Shown here: positions 1 through 11,920 of the stretch, in pieces | Position numbering within the stretch: the first letter of the stretch is position 1 | How the letters are laid out: each line of letters opens with the position of its first letter | Origin: Solenopsis invicta | Lineage: Eukaryota; Arthropoda; Insecta; Hymenoptera; Formicidae | Length of the DNA stretch: 64,000 bases | Assembly (NCBI RefSeq): GCF_016802725.1 | Contig: NC_052672.1 | Coordinates: forward strand, 12,348,710 to 12,412,709 | Reading direction: 5' to 3' | The notes under the pieces: model-generated | The model's database searches: none | What the model saw: only the letters and a program-made list of their open reading frames with translations | Told to the model about the DNA's origin: nothing | Made by a program: the position numbers and the translations under genes

Positions 1-1027
1 ATTATACTGCGCGAGGTTACGCCGCGAGATACCGATGAATCAGCGATGGTAAAGGTCAGACGGATGAACGTGCACTTGAAAGGTCAAGGAAAGATGCAGG
101 TGTCGAATGGAGGCGTCGACGAAAAAAAAAAAATTTATATAAGCGGAACGGTCAGTCATGCCAGCTCCAATCCAGCCGCTGTAAAAATACCGAGAACGAT
201 GATGAGCTCGTGCAAATATCTAATACTGCACAGCAAAATCTGCTCGGGATGACGTCCGCGGCGATAATTTTGACGAGCGGTATTTAAATTTCCATTGTAT
301 CATCCACCCGACGATTCCTTACGCGGCAAATATTGTGCCAAAATATTTCACCGTCTATCATCGCCCACGTCCATTGTACAAACTAAATAAAATTAATTTA
401 TGATAAATAATTCAGTCGGACTTTGACCAGGTGAAAGATTCTCCAAAATTCACAAGGCATACAGTGGCGATTTATCTACTTTTTTTTTACAATATATTCG
501 CACAAGAATCGCGAGAGTTGACCCGATTCGAGCAGAGTAAAATAAACGTTAAGTAATAAATAAAATGTTGGAAAGTGTTATGATACGCTGCTATTTTACA
601 TTTTGAAATATGTCGCTATTACTCAACATCGTTTTTTCACCGTAACAGATGTAACAAAAAAGATGATCTACGCTGTCACGGCGACGAAACACAAATGTCG
701 TCGGCTCTCGAAAATGCGAAATCCGCGATTTACAGCGCAATTTAGCATTAATATTCCACCGGACACTTCCGTGGGTCCACGTGACGCCAGCACGCTCTTC
801 ATTTTCGTTTATCGGCCGTGCGCCAACGCGCACGAAAATTTGGGACCTAAATTTAATCCAATAATTTATCCGGCAGAGAAACGAGAGAGCGTAGGTAGAA
901 ATGTATAAAATCTTCCGCTTTAGACCAGTAATTTATACGTTAATACAAAGAGCGGCACGTTCGTAGAAGCGTCAAATTCTCTTCTCTCAATGCTAGATCA
1001 ACAATTTATATGCGTGTGACGTACGAA
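1..1027. other. no gene seen
   Basis: Mixed AT-rich sequence with short A and T runs. A frame of about 100 codons at 603-908 has an overlapping antisense frame and no splice or homology support. Confidence 0.55.
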
Positions 1028-1435
1028 AAAAAAGTAGCTGTCGTAGCTAAAAACGTATGGTAACTAAATTACGTCGTAATATATGAGCTAATATTTTATC
1101 TGTGATTTTAGTTGAAAGAGTTTTGCTACCTGATACACGAATTTGTATATATAGCTACAGAAAAACATTTTCTCTACCCAAAATATACTCTGTAGCTAAA
1201 AGTTATTCTAGGTAACGACATTAATTAGTTACCAAATGTATTACCTACGTATCACTGACGTATCGATTAATTCCGATAACTATTTTTATGTTGCTATACG
1301 ATGCGATTCTGATAAACATGCACGTTTTGCTACTTTACTAATGTATTAGGAAAAACAGTAAATCGTTTTGCTGTAGTTCATACATTTACGACAGCAAATA
1401 CAGCCTTAGCAAACCGTGGTTAGCTAGACGACGGA
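1028..1435. mobile_element. possible degraded foldback element
   Basis: The outer sequences show imperfect inverted similarity: GTCGTAGCTAA with a TCGTAATATATGAGCTA block at the left, against the complement of a TAGCTAGACGAC end with TCGTAAATGTATGAACTA at the right. GTAGCTA and GGTAAC motifs recur inside. Many indels are needed to align the arms, so this is a weak call. Confidence 0.3.
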
Positions 1436-3195
1436 AATTTAAAGGCGTATCTAGTAATCTTATTTATGCCACGAAATTCAGGAAGAAACACGATCCACGT
1501 GCACGCGATACTTGGGTGTTAAAAATGGAATTAGGTATTAATTCCAAAAAATGTAATAGTTTGGTTCGGATTATCTTGTAATCAAATGACACGTAAAACA
1601 TTCGTCGAACATTCACTATAAAAATTCAAATGTCGAACGTACCAAAAATCCTTGAGGAAATCGATGATGCTTATCGCCGTGACGGAACTGCGGCACGCAT
1701 AATTGCCAAGGAAAGAGCGCAGCGCACGGAGGGTGGTGAACGGGCGAGAGGGCGAGAGGAAGGGGGCACGCACGGTGCACAAAGTGCAATTTCATAATTT
1801 TTGCCTCGTAAAATCCGAGCAATGAGCGACGTAAAAATGAATAACTGGAGGAGCATTCACCCGCGGAACGAACAAGTCGGTGGAACACCTCTCGCTACCT
1901 CCCTCCCCCCCTGGTCTTCGGACCCCTCGGTCGCCACGTCTCTCTCGCTCGCACCGGGAGGTAGCCGGGCCGTCGGTGGTGGTTGCCCTGTTCCGCGGCC
2001 CCCACTGGCAAAGACCGAACGATTTTTATCTTCCGGGTAGAGAGAATAGATTATCTTTATTTACGAGCAATCTGCGGTATGAGCAAATTGTTTGGGAACG
2101 AGTGAGGGCCGCTTATTTAAAAGCCGTAAACTATTCAATACGCGGACGAACTGAAATCCTCGGAGCAGCGAAAGTGTGAGAATGCGTACGTGCGTCACGG
2201 AGGAACCTCCCGATAATTTCACTCGCAGCGGGATAAATGTCCCAAGGACGATACATTTTCAAAGGTGCAATTTTTTCTACTTGTTTAAAAAAAAAACGTG
2301 ACAATGAGAACACTGCTGTGACAAATATTTATAATCCACGATAACGCTCGTAGTAGAAAATGTACCAATCGCGTGGCAGATGCTTCGACGAAAATATTTC
2401 AACGAGAAGCTTTCCAGGCTTCTAGACGCCGATAAGCGAACACCCAATCTCCAAAGTAACGTTTTCGAAACAGACACGTACATTTTACGCTTGAAAACGT
2501 TGGTCAAGTGCGTCTTACCGCTCTGGCATTAACGGAGCACGTAGACCAGATCGGAGTTCGCGTCGAGTAGATGAGCCTCTCTCGCGAGCTTTGCTAAAGT
2601 AAGCTCGTCGAATGTGCAGCTCGAAAAAAGATATAAACGGACCAGAAGTGAAGTCAGATAGATAAGTGCAGTACGAGTTCGAACAGTGCACAGATTTCGA
2701 TCTTTCGCCGACACATGCGTTATCGCGCATATCGCATGACTCTGAATGTCGTAGGAAGCTAACAATAACAGCGTACGTAACGGTAAGCGATTTTACGGAA
2801 ACTTAGAGACATTTCGCATAGTAGGTGAAGATTCTTGCTACCGTAATATTTCCTCTTTTTACTGTGCTAAAATAATATCGAATCCAACAGACAGGTCGCA
2901 ATCTTAATACCTCGAGGACGAGCGTATCGCACATGCCTGAGAACGCCACAGCTCTTTGGGTCAATCGGTGAAGCAATATTTTATCGTCTGTATTCTCAAA
3001 TGTCATAAGACAAGCTGTTGTCGAAAAAGAAGCATGGTTGAGTTTTGATTCGAGTTGGTGTAAGTTCTAGAAATGAAATACAATTAAGGAAACCAGAAAG
3101 AGGCGTAACGCCGTAAAATGCGGGACGTGCGAAATGCTACATATCGACACTCGCGAACTGCACCCAGGATTAATAATGCCGGCGTGCCGGTCGTC
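1436..3195. other. no gene seen
   Basis: CpG-rich patches (about 1680-2180), with several overlapping short open frames on both strands that contradict each other. Nothing recognised. Confidence 0.5.
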
Positions 3196-3340
3196 GGAGG
3201 GCAAGGGAGAAAGGGAAGTGCGGGAAAAGACGAGAAGGGAGAGACGACGAAGAAGAAGAAGGCAGAAGAAGACGACGAAGAAGAAGTAGAAGAAGAAGAT
3301 GCGGGAGAGAAGAGAGGCAAGGAGAAAAGCAACAAGAGGT
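3196..3340 (+). repeat. polypurine tract
   Basis: Roughly 145 nt of mainly G and A, with GAA/GAC units in the middle. It produces a Lys/Glu-rich open frame that I do not regard as a gene. Confidence 0.8.
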
Positions 3341-4300
3341 GCAGCCTCGGGTGCCGGGCGGGGCTCAGATGTTTATCCCGGTCGACCTCTCTTCCCCCGT
3401 GCCCCCCGTCCCCCGGTGCCCCTCTTCGTGGTCTCCGATGTGCCCCCTTCACCTCCGGTTCTTGCGGAGAAGGAGCGCGCCCTCGGCAATCCGGTGTTGC
3501 GGAGCGTTGCATCTACGTTATGCGTGCTCTTGTTGCTCGGATGCGCTCACAGTGGCGTCGCAACCGTCTCCGTTCTCTCCGAGACCTGGCGGACGGAAAT
3601 TATGACAGGCTCGACCGGGAACGAAAGCCTCTGGCTCGCTCGCCATGCGATACATATTAAAAACATCAGTATATACTTGAGAACTTAACGGCTGAAGAAT
3701 TTTAATGCGCAAGTATTATTGAAATACATGAAAGTTAGCAAGTGCCATTCGATTGTATTGTCCAATCGTTAAATTGCTAAAGAAAATTTTTATTTAGAAA
3801 TTTTAAAACTCTTGAGTAATTGTTTCCTTTCCTAACGCGAATATATCGATTCGATCATCTATCGATCATCATTTACTTTAACTTCGGAAATACATATTTT
3901 CTAAAATTGAAACATTTCTGCGTAGCCTTTCGTTGCTGTTAAAACACGCGCTAATTAATACGAGCAAATTGAGATGACCGGTATCGATCCGATCGCGCGT
4001 TTCAGGAATACAATTTTCGGATGCTGAAAATTCTCAGGGAAGGAGGTCAGCACGAAAAACTTGGGCGTGACATCGCAGAGAATGAGGTAGGATGGCTCGG
4101 TTCGACAACCGTATCGATCGTAATCGAAACGACCGGAAAGAAGACTGAGTAGAGGCTGGAAGGCTTGTGACGAGGCGTCGGACGGTCGGCACTTGCAAAA
4201 AATCAACGTTAATCAGACACTTCGTATCGCCTGTACTCAGCTCCCGGTGAGTCGAGCGATCTAGCTCGCAGCAGGTTCTTCGCAGCAAAAAATCGATGAA
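3341..4300. other. no gene seen
   Basis: GC-rich to about 3650, then AT-rich. Nothing recognisable. Confidence 0.5.
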
Positions 4301-4309
4301 TGAACTTAC

Positions 4310-4386
4310 GCCAGAGCGGATGCTTCGCGCTCGAGTTGACCGACGACGGTGGTTTTACGAGTGTCCATCACGCATATCTTCATCAT
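4310..4386 (-). CDS. putative first coding exon, unidentified protein
   Basis: On the minus strand a tandem ATG ATG (4386 downwards) has an in-frame TAA two codons before it. It opens 25 codons plus two bases, ending at a GTAAGT donor (4304-4309). The peptide starts MMKICVMDTRKTTVVGQ and ends LEREASAL, with mixed codon choice. The upstream in-frame stop fits a true start codon, and the donor is consensus. No promoter or downstream acceptor was found. I do not recognise the sequence. A GTAAGT next to a 75-nt open frame will occur by chance several times in 64 kb. Confidence 0.22.
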
Positions 4387-4389
4387 TAT

Positions 4390-5335
4390 TTGTTAAAACG
4401 CTACAGTTTTTTGTTATCTCGTTTCATCTGTATTGAAGCTTTACGTGTAATAGGTAATATGAAGTAAAATAATTTACTGAGAGGAGAAAATAGAACTATT
4501 AACGTGTTATTACGTGTTATATATCTATTCGCGATGTTATGCATTCATAAAAGCAGTTGTCCAAGTGCGATGTAATAAAAATTGTTAATAAAAATCATCT
4601 CTTGGCAAGCTTCTTGAAATAAACGAGAGATATTTCTGATGGTATCGCTAATTATTGCTTATCACCGTCTAGCTGCTCTCTCCCCATCACAACCAGGTTA
4701 AGTTCTATCGAATAAATTATATTTCTCGTTGAACAGTAGTCTGATCCCATGCATATTCATGAAACATGATCCGCAATTATCGCTTCGCAATTAACTTCAG
4801 CTACCACGAGTTAATCTCTTCTTCCCCGGCCATCTTTTATTTCGCGTCTTCTTCTATCGCTCCCATCTCGTATCTCCTTGCAGTATTAATACAATAATAC
4901 AATTATTCTTCATCGCGGGCGATTCCATTTGCGTTGACCAACGCAGCGATCGTCTGATCTATCGATCAATGACAACACCGTCGCATACAAGCGCAAACGA
5001 ATCGAAGCTAATCATCCGCCAACACCGTGCGCTCGCGGCGGCACGGCGGCGGCCTCATCGAGATAAGAGCCTCACGGCGAGTTCGAGGCCGCCGAGCTAC
5101 GAGCTCTTAGTGGTGCACCCTCCTAGAGATTCGTCCATAGAATGGTTTCATCGAGCACGTATTCCGTTGATGACGCACTTCCGGCCAAGTGAACCCTCGA
5201 GGTGGCCCCCGTGATAATTCCGGAGGATCGAGAAAGGAGCGAGAGAGATCCATCCACCGTGACTCCGTGGCCCCGTGACGACCCCGAGGAGATGTTTGCT
5301 CTTGTTGCGGTGCTATGCACCGTAGCGACCGGCGG
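4390..5335. other. no gene seen
   Basis: AT-rich, then GC-rich from about 4960. Nothing recognisable. Confidence 0.5.
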
Positions 5336-5338
5336 CTG

Positions 5339-5466
5339 TATGGAAGTATAAGAAGAAAAGGAGAAAGGAGGAGATGAGGGAGCAGAAGAAGGAGGGAAAA
5401 GAGCAGAGTGAGGAAGAAGAGAGTAAAGCGAAGAGGATCAAGGAAGAGCAGCGAAAGGAGCAAGAA
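5339..5466 (+). repeat. polypurine tract
   Basis: About 130 nt of GGA/GAA-rich sequence with few pyrimidines. Confidence 0.8.
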
Positions 5467-5469
5467 GTC

Positions 5470-6400
5470 GACGCGATGATGAGGTGGGGCAAGGTAGGGA
5501 AAGAGACGCAGGGGGAGATGGTGGAGGACGGGTCTTGATCCAACGCCTAGCCTCCGAAGGAGCTCGCTCGGGCGCTCGATGGTAGCGGTTCGCTCATCAT
5601 TGTAATTACTTCGCGAGGATGTACCAGTATATTGGATCATTATCGACCGCTCCATATCTACCACCTAGCCCATAAGTATAGACTTATGCACCCGGTGCCC
5701 GGATGGTGATCTGTGCTCCTACCTTTCTCTCTCTCTCTCTCTCTAACTCTTTTTCTCTTCATTCTTTCGCCTCTGCACACGATACACGCGCGTGCACGTA
5801 TACGAGAATGCGTACGCGAAGACACGCATCGAAACTGGCAGGAGGGAGGGAAACGCGATCGGGGCACGTACCGGCTAACGACTCGTTCGTACGGCTCTCT
5901 GATCAAACAACCGCGGCAACGGGGGTAACTTTCTAAAGGGCCCTCGCTTTCGCCAGCATCCGATTTCGCGGAGGGCGATGACAGTGGCGTAAGCGGATGA
6001 ACGATGCTGATAAATTTTATCATTTTTTTACTTATTGAACCGCGCGTGTGTTTGAATACGTGTATACGTATGCCTACCCCAGAACTCATACATATCTCTG
6101 TGTTCTCTAATTACACTGATTAGAAAAATTAAAAAAAAAAACCGCAAAAATGGAAATATAGAAGAATTCGCAGATAAAATTAATAAAATTTACGTTTTAT
6201 ATAAATGTTGCACTTTTTTATTTTATAAAATATTCGCCTCACTTATTCTTTTTTTTTAATATATATAAAGTCAATCATAACTTAATAGGCTTTTATAAGA
6301 AGCAATAGTATACATAAAATATTAATGGGGATAAAATTGTTAGTTACAAGATGAGGTGCGCATTGCAATAAGTATACGCCGCGCACCGGAAGCGACCGGC
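5470..6400. other. no gene seen
   Basis: Contains one (CT)n array and an AT-rich block from 6110 on. Confidence 0.5.
5726..5744 (+). repeat. (CT)n microsatellite
   Basis: About nine CT units in a pyrimidine-rich context. Confidence 0.95.
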
Positions 6401-6412
6401 TATACCGCAGCT

Positions 6413-6487
6413 GATCGATTAAAGGATATAGTGCGGTAATTATCGTTATGCGGTGATCTATGGGCTATAAAACATGTACTATAACTG
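6413..6487 (+). repeat. diverged local duplicate, member A (partner 6928-7003)
   Basis: It runs from GATCGATTAAAGGATAT through a GCGGTAATTATCGTTATGCG segment to CTATAAAACATGTACTATAA. Nearly every block has a counterpart in the same order 515 bp downstream. Upstream similarity (GCGCACCGGAAGCG against GTGCCGGAAACG) extends the unit to about 6380. Confidence 0.55.
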
Positions 6488-6927
6488 TGTGCTTTTATTG
6501 AGAAAAAAAAAAAGAACTCTTATGCATTTAACGTCGTGCTTTAGGATCTACACAGATCGTAAAATTCCTAAACTTTAATCCTAGAATAAAAAGTTGTACT
6601 TTAAACTTTCCTTTCATTATAATCCACTCTATTTATACTAAAAATGCTAATAGTTAACTGATCGTCTTTGAATTTTGCTAAGATCTCCAATAAAAATTAG
6701 TTTTAAGAAATCGTGCTTCTTAATGAATCCTTCTTTTAAAAAATACGATTTGTTCACTTGCGCCGATCGTTTTTAAAAAGAAATCTATTTTCGTAAATTT
6801 GTTTAGCGTAGAAGTAAACAAAAGAAACTTAAAGGGAATATTAATCGCGTGGAACGTAATAAGATTGGTTAATAGCAGAGTAGAGTGTGTATTGTTGTGC
6901 CGGAAACGTCAGACTGTATAAGCATTC

Positions 6928-7003
6928 GATCTATTAATAGATATCGCGGCGCAATTATCATTACGTGATGATTTATTGTCCATAAATTGGATGTACTGTA
7001 ATG
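6928..7003 (+). repeat. diverged local duplicate, member B (partner 6413-6487)
   Basis: It runs from GATCTATTAATAGATAT through a GCGCAATTATCATTACGTG segment to CATAAATTGGATGTACTGTAA, aligning to member A with substitutions and few indels. It is non-coding. Confidence 0.55.
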
Positions 7004-7740
7004 TTTAGTTACGCATACCTCTACTCGCGAGAGGATTGAAGAAAATTACTTTATTTGAGATACATTCGCGGCTTAATAGAATTATTTCTTACAGTATAAA
7101 TAAGCAATCACAAAGCTAAACATCCCGCACGCTGGTATAAAAATCATCAAACGTGGGCCCTTCGGAATGCCGTTGAAATTTGATCGCGAGCCCGCCAGTT
7201 CGTGCAATGTGACCACGAAAGGAGAACTAGATTTCTACTTGAGCGATAATCGTTCATTTCGTAAAATGCGAACGAGCAGAATAATTGCCAGAATATAACG
7301 CTACTCGGATTCATATTTCGTTGCGATCGATATGCCGATAAATTACTCCGAGTTAAATGCAACATGTACAAGATCCTCGTCGGTGTCGTTTGTCTATCTG
7401 ACATCACGAAAAACAGCAGGCGTAGCAGCATTCCCCGGGATATCTGCCAACCCCGCGACCCGGCACGACCGTTAGACCGGAATCCAAATCGAGGATCAGG
7501 ATCCTGTAGGCCGCGCGTCGAGCGTCGGCCAGGATCGATCCGGGACGCGCAACGGGAGCCCGCGGAGGAAGGAACGGGAGCGTATCGAAAGATGCAGGCT
7601 TCGATAATCCTTCAGGGTAGGTCGGTACATCGTGCTCGCCGAGTGCTTGCCTATCGAGGTGAGGCGCTCACTCCTCGCAGCTGAGGAAGGAAAGGGGGAG
7701 GCATCCGCGCGCGTCTCTCTTTCTCTCTTTCACTCCTCGT

Positions 7741-7764
7741 CTCTCTCTCTCTCTCTCTCTCTCT
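7741..7764 (+). repeat. (CT)n microsatellite
   Basis: Twelve CT units within a longer CT-rich run (about 7715-7800). Confidence 0.95.
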
Positions 7765-8233
7765 GTCTTGCTCCCGCTTCTGCTTTCTCTTACCAACGTC
7801 GTCCTCGTTCTCGCTCCAGCTCGCTCCAGCTTGCTCCCGCGATCGGCCAGCCAGCCGACCTACGTGGAGATGCTCAGGTGTAAAACCGTTGATTGCCACG
7901 GCGCGGTATTTTCTCTTTGTACGGCGATGGTAGCGGTGGGCGTGCCGGGCACGACCGAAGGGAGACGGCCAAGGCCTCCTCATCGCGCGCTACCGCGATT
8001 ATGTTTATTATACTTCGGCACACGCGTGTGCGTACGTGCGCGTACTTACACGCATCCCCCGCCGTTCGCCGAGCGGCCGAGTATCTTTGTCGCGGACGTG
8101 GGGACGCGCAGCATGCCGTGCCGTAGTCGGAGTGAATGGCGATAGCTACCGCGTGAAGACGCGTTTTCCGTCACAGACTTTGTTTAAAGACTCGCGGAGG
8201 CGACGGATGCCACGCCTGATATTAAAGAGAAAA

Positions 8234-8250
8234 AGAGAGAGAGAGAGAGA
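8234..8250 (+). repeat. (GA)n microsatellite
   Basis: Eight GA units, flanked by A-rich sequence upstream. Confidence 0.95.
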
Positions 8251-9203
8251 TCGCGCTTGATTGCGTGGACTTGGTTTAAAGGATGGATCGCGATCGCGTA
8301 GGATTAACTCTTCGTGCTAACGACCGAGTAATCGTGTGCAAAGGAAGAAGTTTACAGCAGAAACACGTTAACCGTAACGTTAATCAACTATGATCACACG
8401 ATTCACATTTTATACATATAATAAGTATAAAAAGTTAAAATACTTTTATCTCCCGCATCGTAGGAAAAAGCACTGATATATGCTACAGTACATTTTTCAT
8501 TCTATGAGGAACGACCGGAAACGAGAGTCGAGCGAAACTCGCGCGTTACCGATTTGTCAACGACCCGAGAGAAACGAGAACATATCAGTGGTATATTACT
8601 GGAAGTACACACCCGAGGCGACTCGCTAATCATCCGACAGGTCTCCTCGTGGCTTACGAGAAAAGATCGATCATCGCGACAACGCGACGGTAACGATCTC
8701 CACCGTTGTCATCGGCAGTGACGCTCGTGCGACGCGCCGAGATGATGCTGCGTTAGAATTCCATCGAGATGAAGCCTTGACATTTCGCGGCCTGGAATCG
8801 ACCGGCATAATTGATCGGCCCTCCCATTCGACGAACGCGATTCCGTGCTATTCTATTCCGTCCGGTATGGTTACGACGGAGCTGCGTCGCACGTCCTCGC
8901 GCGCAACGGAACGCGACCGCATCGACTTTGTGAACTGGATTCCGGTCTTTCGCGGAACGAAAAAGAAGCGGGGCCGATTAAATTGGATCCTCGGGAGGTC
9001 TCGACGCTAAAAGGGGATGGGCGCGAAATTGGAGCGAATCGCAGTCAAATTATAAAAGAATATGCTCGTGTCCGATACATGATATTAATAAATAAACAAT
9101 TGTTGAGAAATAAAGGTAGACGTGAGAATGTTTAAAAAAATTGAATATACTCCAGTCGATATCTTTGATCACTTTGTTATAAAATATTGAGGAATATCCT
9201 ATA

Positions 9204-9450
9204 CATTGAGAGAAATGTTTGGTAAAATTAACAAACTTTTTCTCTTATAGTGATCAAATGAATTTTATAGTTATAATTACTAAATGTATAGTTGTTTTAA
9301 CCAAACAATAGCCTTAACCAAATAATAATTTTCATACAACAAATTACAAAAAGTTTTGTTAAATGTAACTAAATTCTTGGTATCAGTAAATTCATTTGAT
9401 CGCTATTCAACCAAACGTTAGTTGATCTTACCAAACAATTTCTTTCAGTG
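9204..9450. mobile_element. TA-flanked inverted-repeat element (MITE, Tc1/mariner-like)
   Basis: The ends are inverted repeats (CATTGAGAGAAATGTTTGGT on the left, the complement of ACCAAACAATTTCTTTCAGTG on the right). Similarity continues inward to a shared GATCAAATGAATTT block on both arms, about 70 nt each. The element is 247 bp and AT-rich. It is bounded by TA at 9202-9203 and 9451-9452, as expected for a TA target-site duplication. It has no coding capacity, so it would be a non-autonomous element. The superfamily assignment rests only on the TA duplication. Confidence 0.7.
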
Positions 9451-9454
9451 TAGT

Positions 9455-10905
9455 TCTCTGAAATCCTATGGGCTATTTAAAATTAACGTCACTGGTTTGT
9501 AACTCGACTACAATGTTTCTTTCAATTCGCCGTCCTAAGATTTCACCAAGCATCGACGTGAATTTGAAGGGTAACGAGAAAAGTACCCGCAATTTCCATG
9601 TACAGCTGGCGATACCTATTATTACTACGAGTGATCCTACAATGCGTTCTGGCTAAACGAACGCGCAGCACGGCAAATATAAGCTCGGCAGTAGATACGA
9701 CAAACAAATGCCACGGGTGCTGCAATTTTCTGTCGTTAACGACCGGTAGTGTCTTAAACCCGTGTGCAAACGTACCAATAACGGTCGCGCTCGTGCGTAC
9801 TAAAAATTTTATAGCGTCGCGTTTATCGGCACGAGAATGGCGTTGGCAAAACCTTGTTTAACAAAATAATGACTACAATTATTCTACTTTACATTTGCCT
9901 GTTGTGTAGCGCAAACACGATACCTTCCCGCGAGAGAGGGAGCCGCTTCACCTCGGCAATTTACTGCAAGTAATCGTCGATCAAGAAGAGTTATAACTAC
10001 CGGATTGTCAGCCGTTCGCTAGCATTAAAAGCGCGTTTTTCAGTTGCACCGCCGGCCAGTACGTTACTACAAGTAGTCAACGTTTACAGGACCTAATTGC
10101 CCATCCGTCATAGCTCGTACTGCGAATCTTTCATTCTTTACATTCCTCGAAAAAAAAAAAAAAAACTAAACGTTTTACGAAGTCTACGAAGCTATCGCGC
10201 GTAGCTGCTCATTATATGGGGATTGATATAAAATAAAAATAAAAAAAAACGCGCTTACGCAACCAACAAGGAGATGTAATTTCAAATGACACGAAATAAT
10301 CTGTCGTGTCTCCTCGCAATTGGAGATGATCGTACGATTCTGCAGTTCCTCTTTCTTCCTCGATAGCTATATACGTAATAAAAGAATCATCTAACCCTGA
10401 TGCGGCGCCCAAGGTGCAACCATAAATAGCAAAAGTCGCTCGCGTGGTTCGTGTCTCGACTCGTTCAATTTACATAAACACGTACTCATTGATTGCCGGA
10501 CCAGATTGTCCGGCGTTATTACTTCTACGACCGGTTAACTTCACCGCAGGACCGCGAATAATCGTTAAGCCCTAATCACTTTGCTACGCACGTAGCACCG
10601 ACCTCGCCCGATAGATACGTCCGATACACGCACGATGCGTAAAGTTAACTTGGTCGGCCTCCGCATAATCGCCCGAACCAGTGGGACGATGATTTTCACT
10701 TCCGACATTCGAGAAACGACGACGGTTATTACATTACTTTGCTTACGTCGAATGCACGGCCGCGGCTATCGCAGCGAATTATCGCGGAAGAAATAGCACA
10801 CCAACGACAAATAAATTGAGAATTATGCAGAGTTATACTGCGCAACGATATTTGTTGCATGCGGGAAAAGCTTCGAGGATGTCCTTAAGAAAAGATAAAT
10901 AAAAT
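9455..10905. other. no gene seen
   Basis: Mixed composition with an A-run at about 10150. If the microexon at 10913 is real, this is its downstream intron. Confidence 0.45.
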
Positions 10906-10912
10906 CACTCAC

Positions 10913-10966
10913 CGAAATGATACGAGAAAGGGCTTCCGCCGTCAGAATAGCCGTTCTTCCCGGATC
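10913..10966 (-). CDS. putative 54-nt internal (micro)exon of an unidentified minus-strand gene
   Basis: On the minus strand a pyrimidine-rich tract ending TTTTCAG immediately precedes 54 nt, followed directly by a consensus GTGAGT donor; this is the best acceptor/exon/donor combination seen in the window. The length is 18 codons, so skipping or including it keeps frame. Two frames are open throughout. Phase 0 reads DPGRTAILTAEALSRIIS. Phase 1 reads SGKNGYSDGGSPFSYHF between split codons, and its Gly/Ser/aromatic composition suits a linker or extracellular segment. I do not recognise either peptide. No neighbouring exon is proven; the candidate at 51084-51354 ends in phase 1, compatible with the second reading, but that match has a one-in-three chance. 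An isolated microexon far from other exons is typical of long-intron genes, many of them neuronal (inference). It could be a chance splice-site pair. Confidence 0.5.
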
Positions 10967-10979
10967 CTGAAAACAGAAA

Positions 10980-11915
10980 GAGAAAACGTCTGATTAAAAC
11001 ATCTATATGTAGTTTGCACTCTTTAGCCTTAGCAATTTGCAATTTTCTCGATCGTCAATATTAAACAAACAAAAAAAAAAAAACGATATTTTTCACGTTC
11101 TCGTTAATCTCAGTTTTCCGCATACGATAACTAATCAAAGATTCCTTTTAAAAAGAAGCTGAAAGGGTGCATTGATCGATCGATCGAATACCGCGCGCAC
11201 CGCAAGTGCTAGATAGCAGTCTGGAGCACCACCCACGAAGCGGCTACTTAGCATGAACGACCAGCCAGGAGGTACCTACCTATCTATCTGACAAGGTTAA
11301 CTAATACAGCTTCCACCGATCGCGCGCGGTCTCTTGATTAGAAATACGTCGATAAATCAGAGAAAAGAGAGATGCGCGGGAGAGCCCCATGCGCATCAGA
11401 GAGATAGCCGCGGAGGAGGAGGGCGAGGAGAAGGAAAGGACGAAGGAGGAACGTGGAACACGGCATTCCGTGTAATCGTCCCGCTTATATGCCTATAAGG
11501 TAAACAGTTCGACTGCGAACACTACGTAAAGAGCGAGCTGTGTAAATCCGGAAGATTACAGTAATTAGTGCATAACACCTCTGATTTCCACGTGTGGGCT
11601 GGCCGTTTGAGAAAAAGCATAGGATTTGATTAAAATAATCCGTAGAAACTCGTGTTTGACGCGTATGTGCTATAACGCGCGATGACGCAGCTAGTAAAAC
11701 GGAAATCAACATTCATTCACTAGGTCTCTATTGAGACCATCGTATGCTGAAATTTTACGTATATAGTCTCGTTTATTACGTATTCGGGCGAATTTAATGT
11801 GAGTTATAATAGACTGCCTTTTGAAATTCACTACAAGTATCGAAAATCTATAGCATAAACTGTAGATTTTTAGTACAGGCGGTGTGTATCGCAGTCAGTT
11901 ACGAATAACACTTAT
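10980..11915. other. no gene seen
   Basis: Would be the intron upstream of the microexon (minus strand). Holds the short (ATCG)n repeat and a purine-rich stretch near 11410-11460. Confidence 0.45.
11172..11187 (+). repeat. short (ATCG)n repeat
   Basis: Four near-perfect ATCG units between the microexon candidate and a GC-rich tract. Confidence 0.8.
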
Positions 11916-11920
11916 TATGT

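Larger units (their letters stand above)
7010..9200. other. no gene seen
   Basis: CpG-rich 7430-8270 with CT and GA arrays, then mixed. An exon-like donor near 8046 on the minus strand has no matching acceptor. Confidence 0.5.

Noticed and set aside
3118..3660. 180-codon plus-strand frame rich in Lys/Glu
   Set aside because: The acidic/basic run is the polypurine tract at 3196-3340; no other coding evidence.
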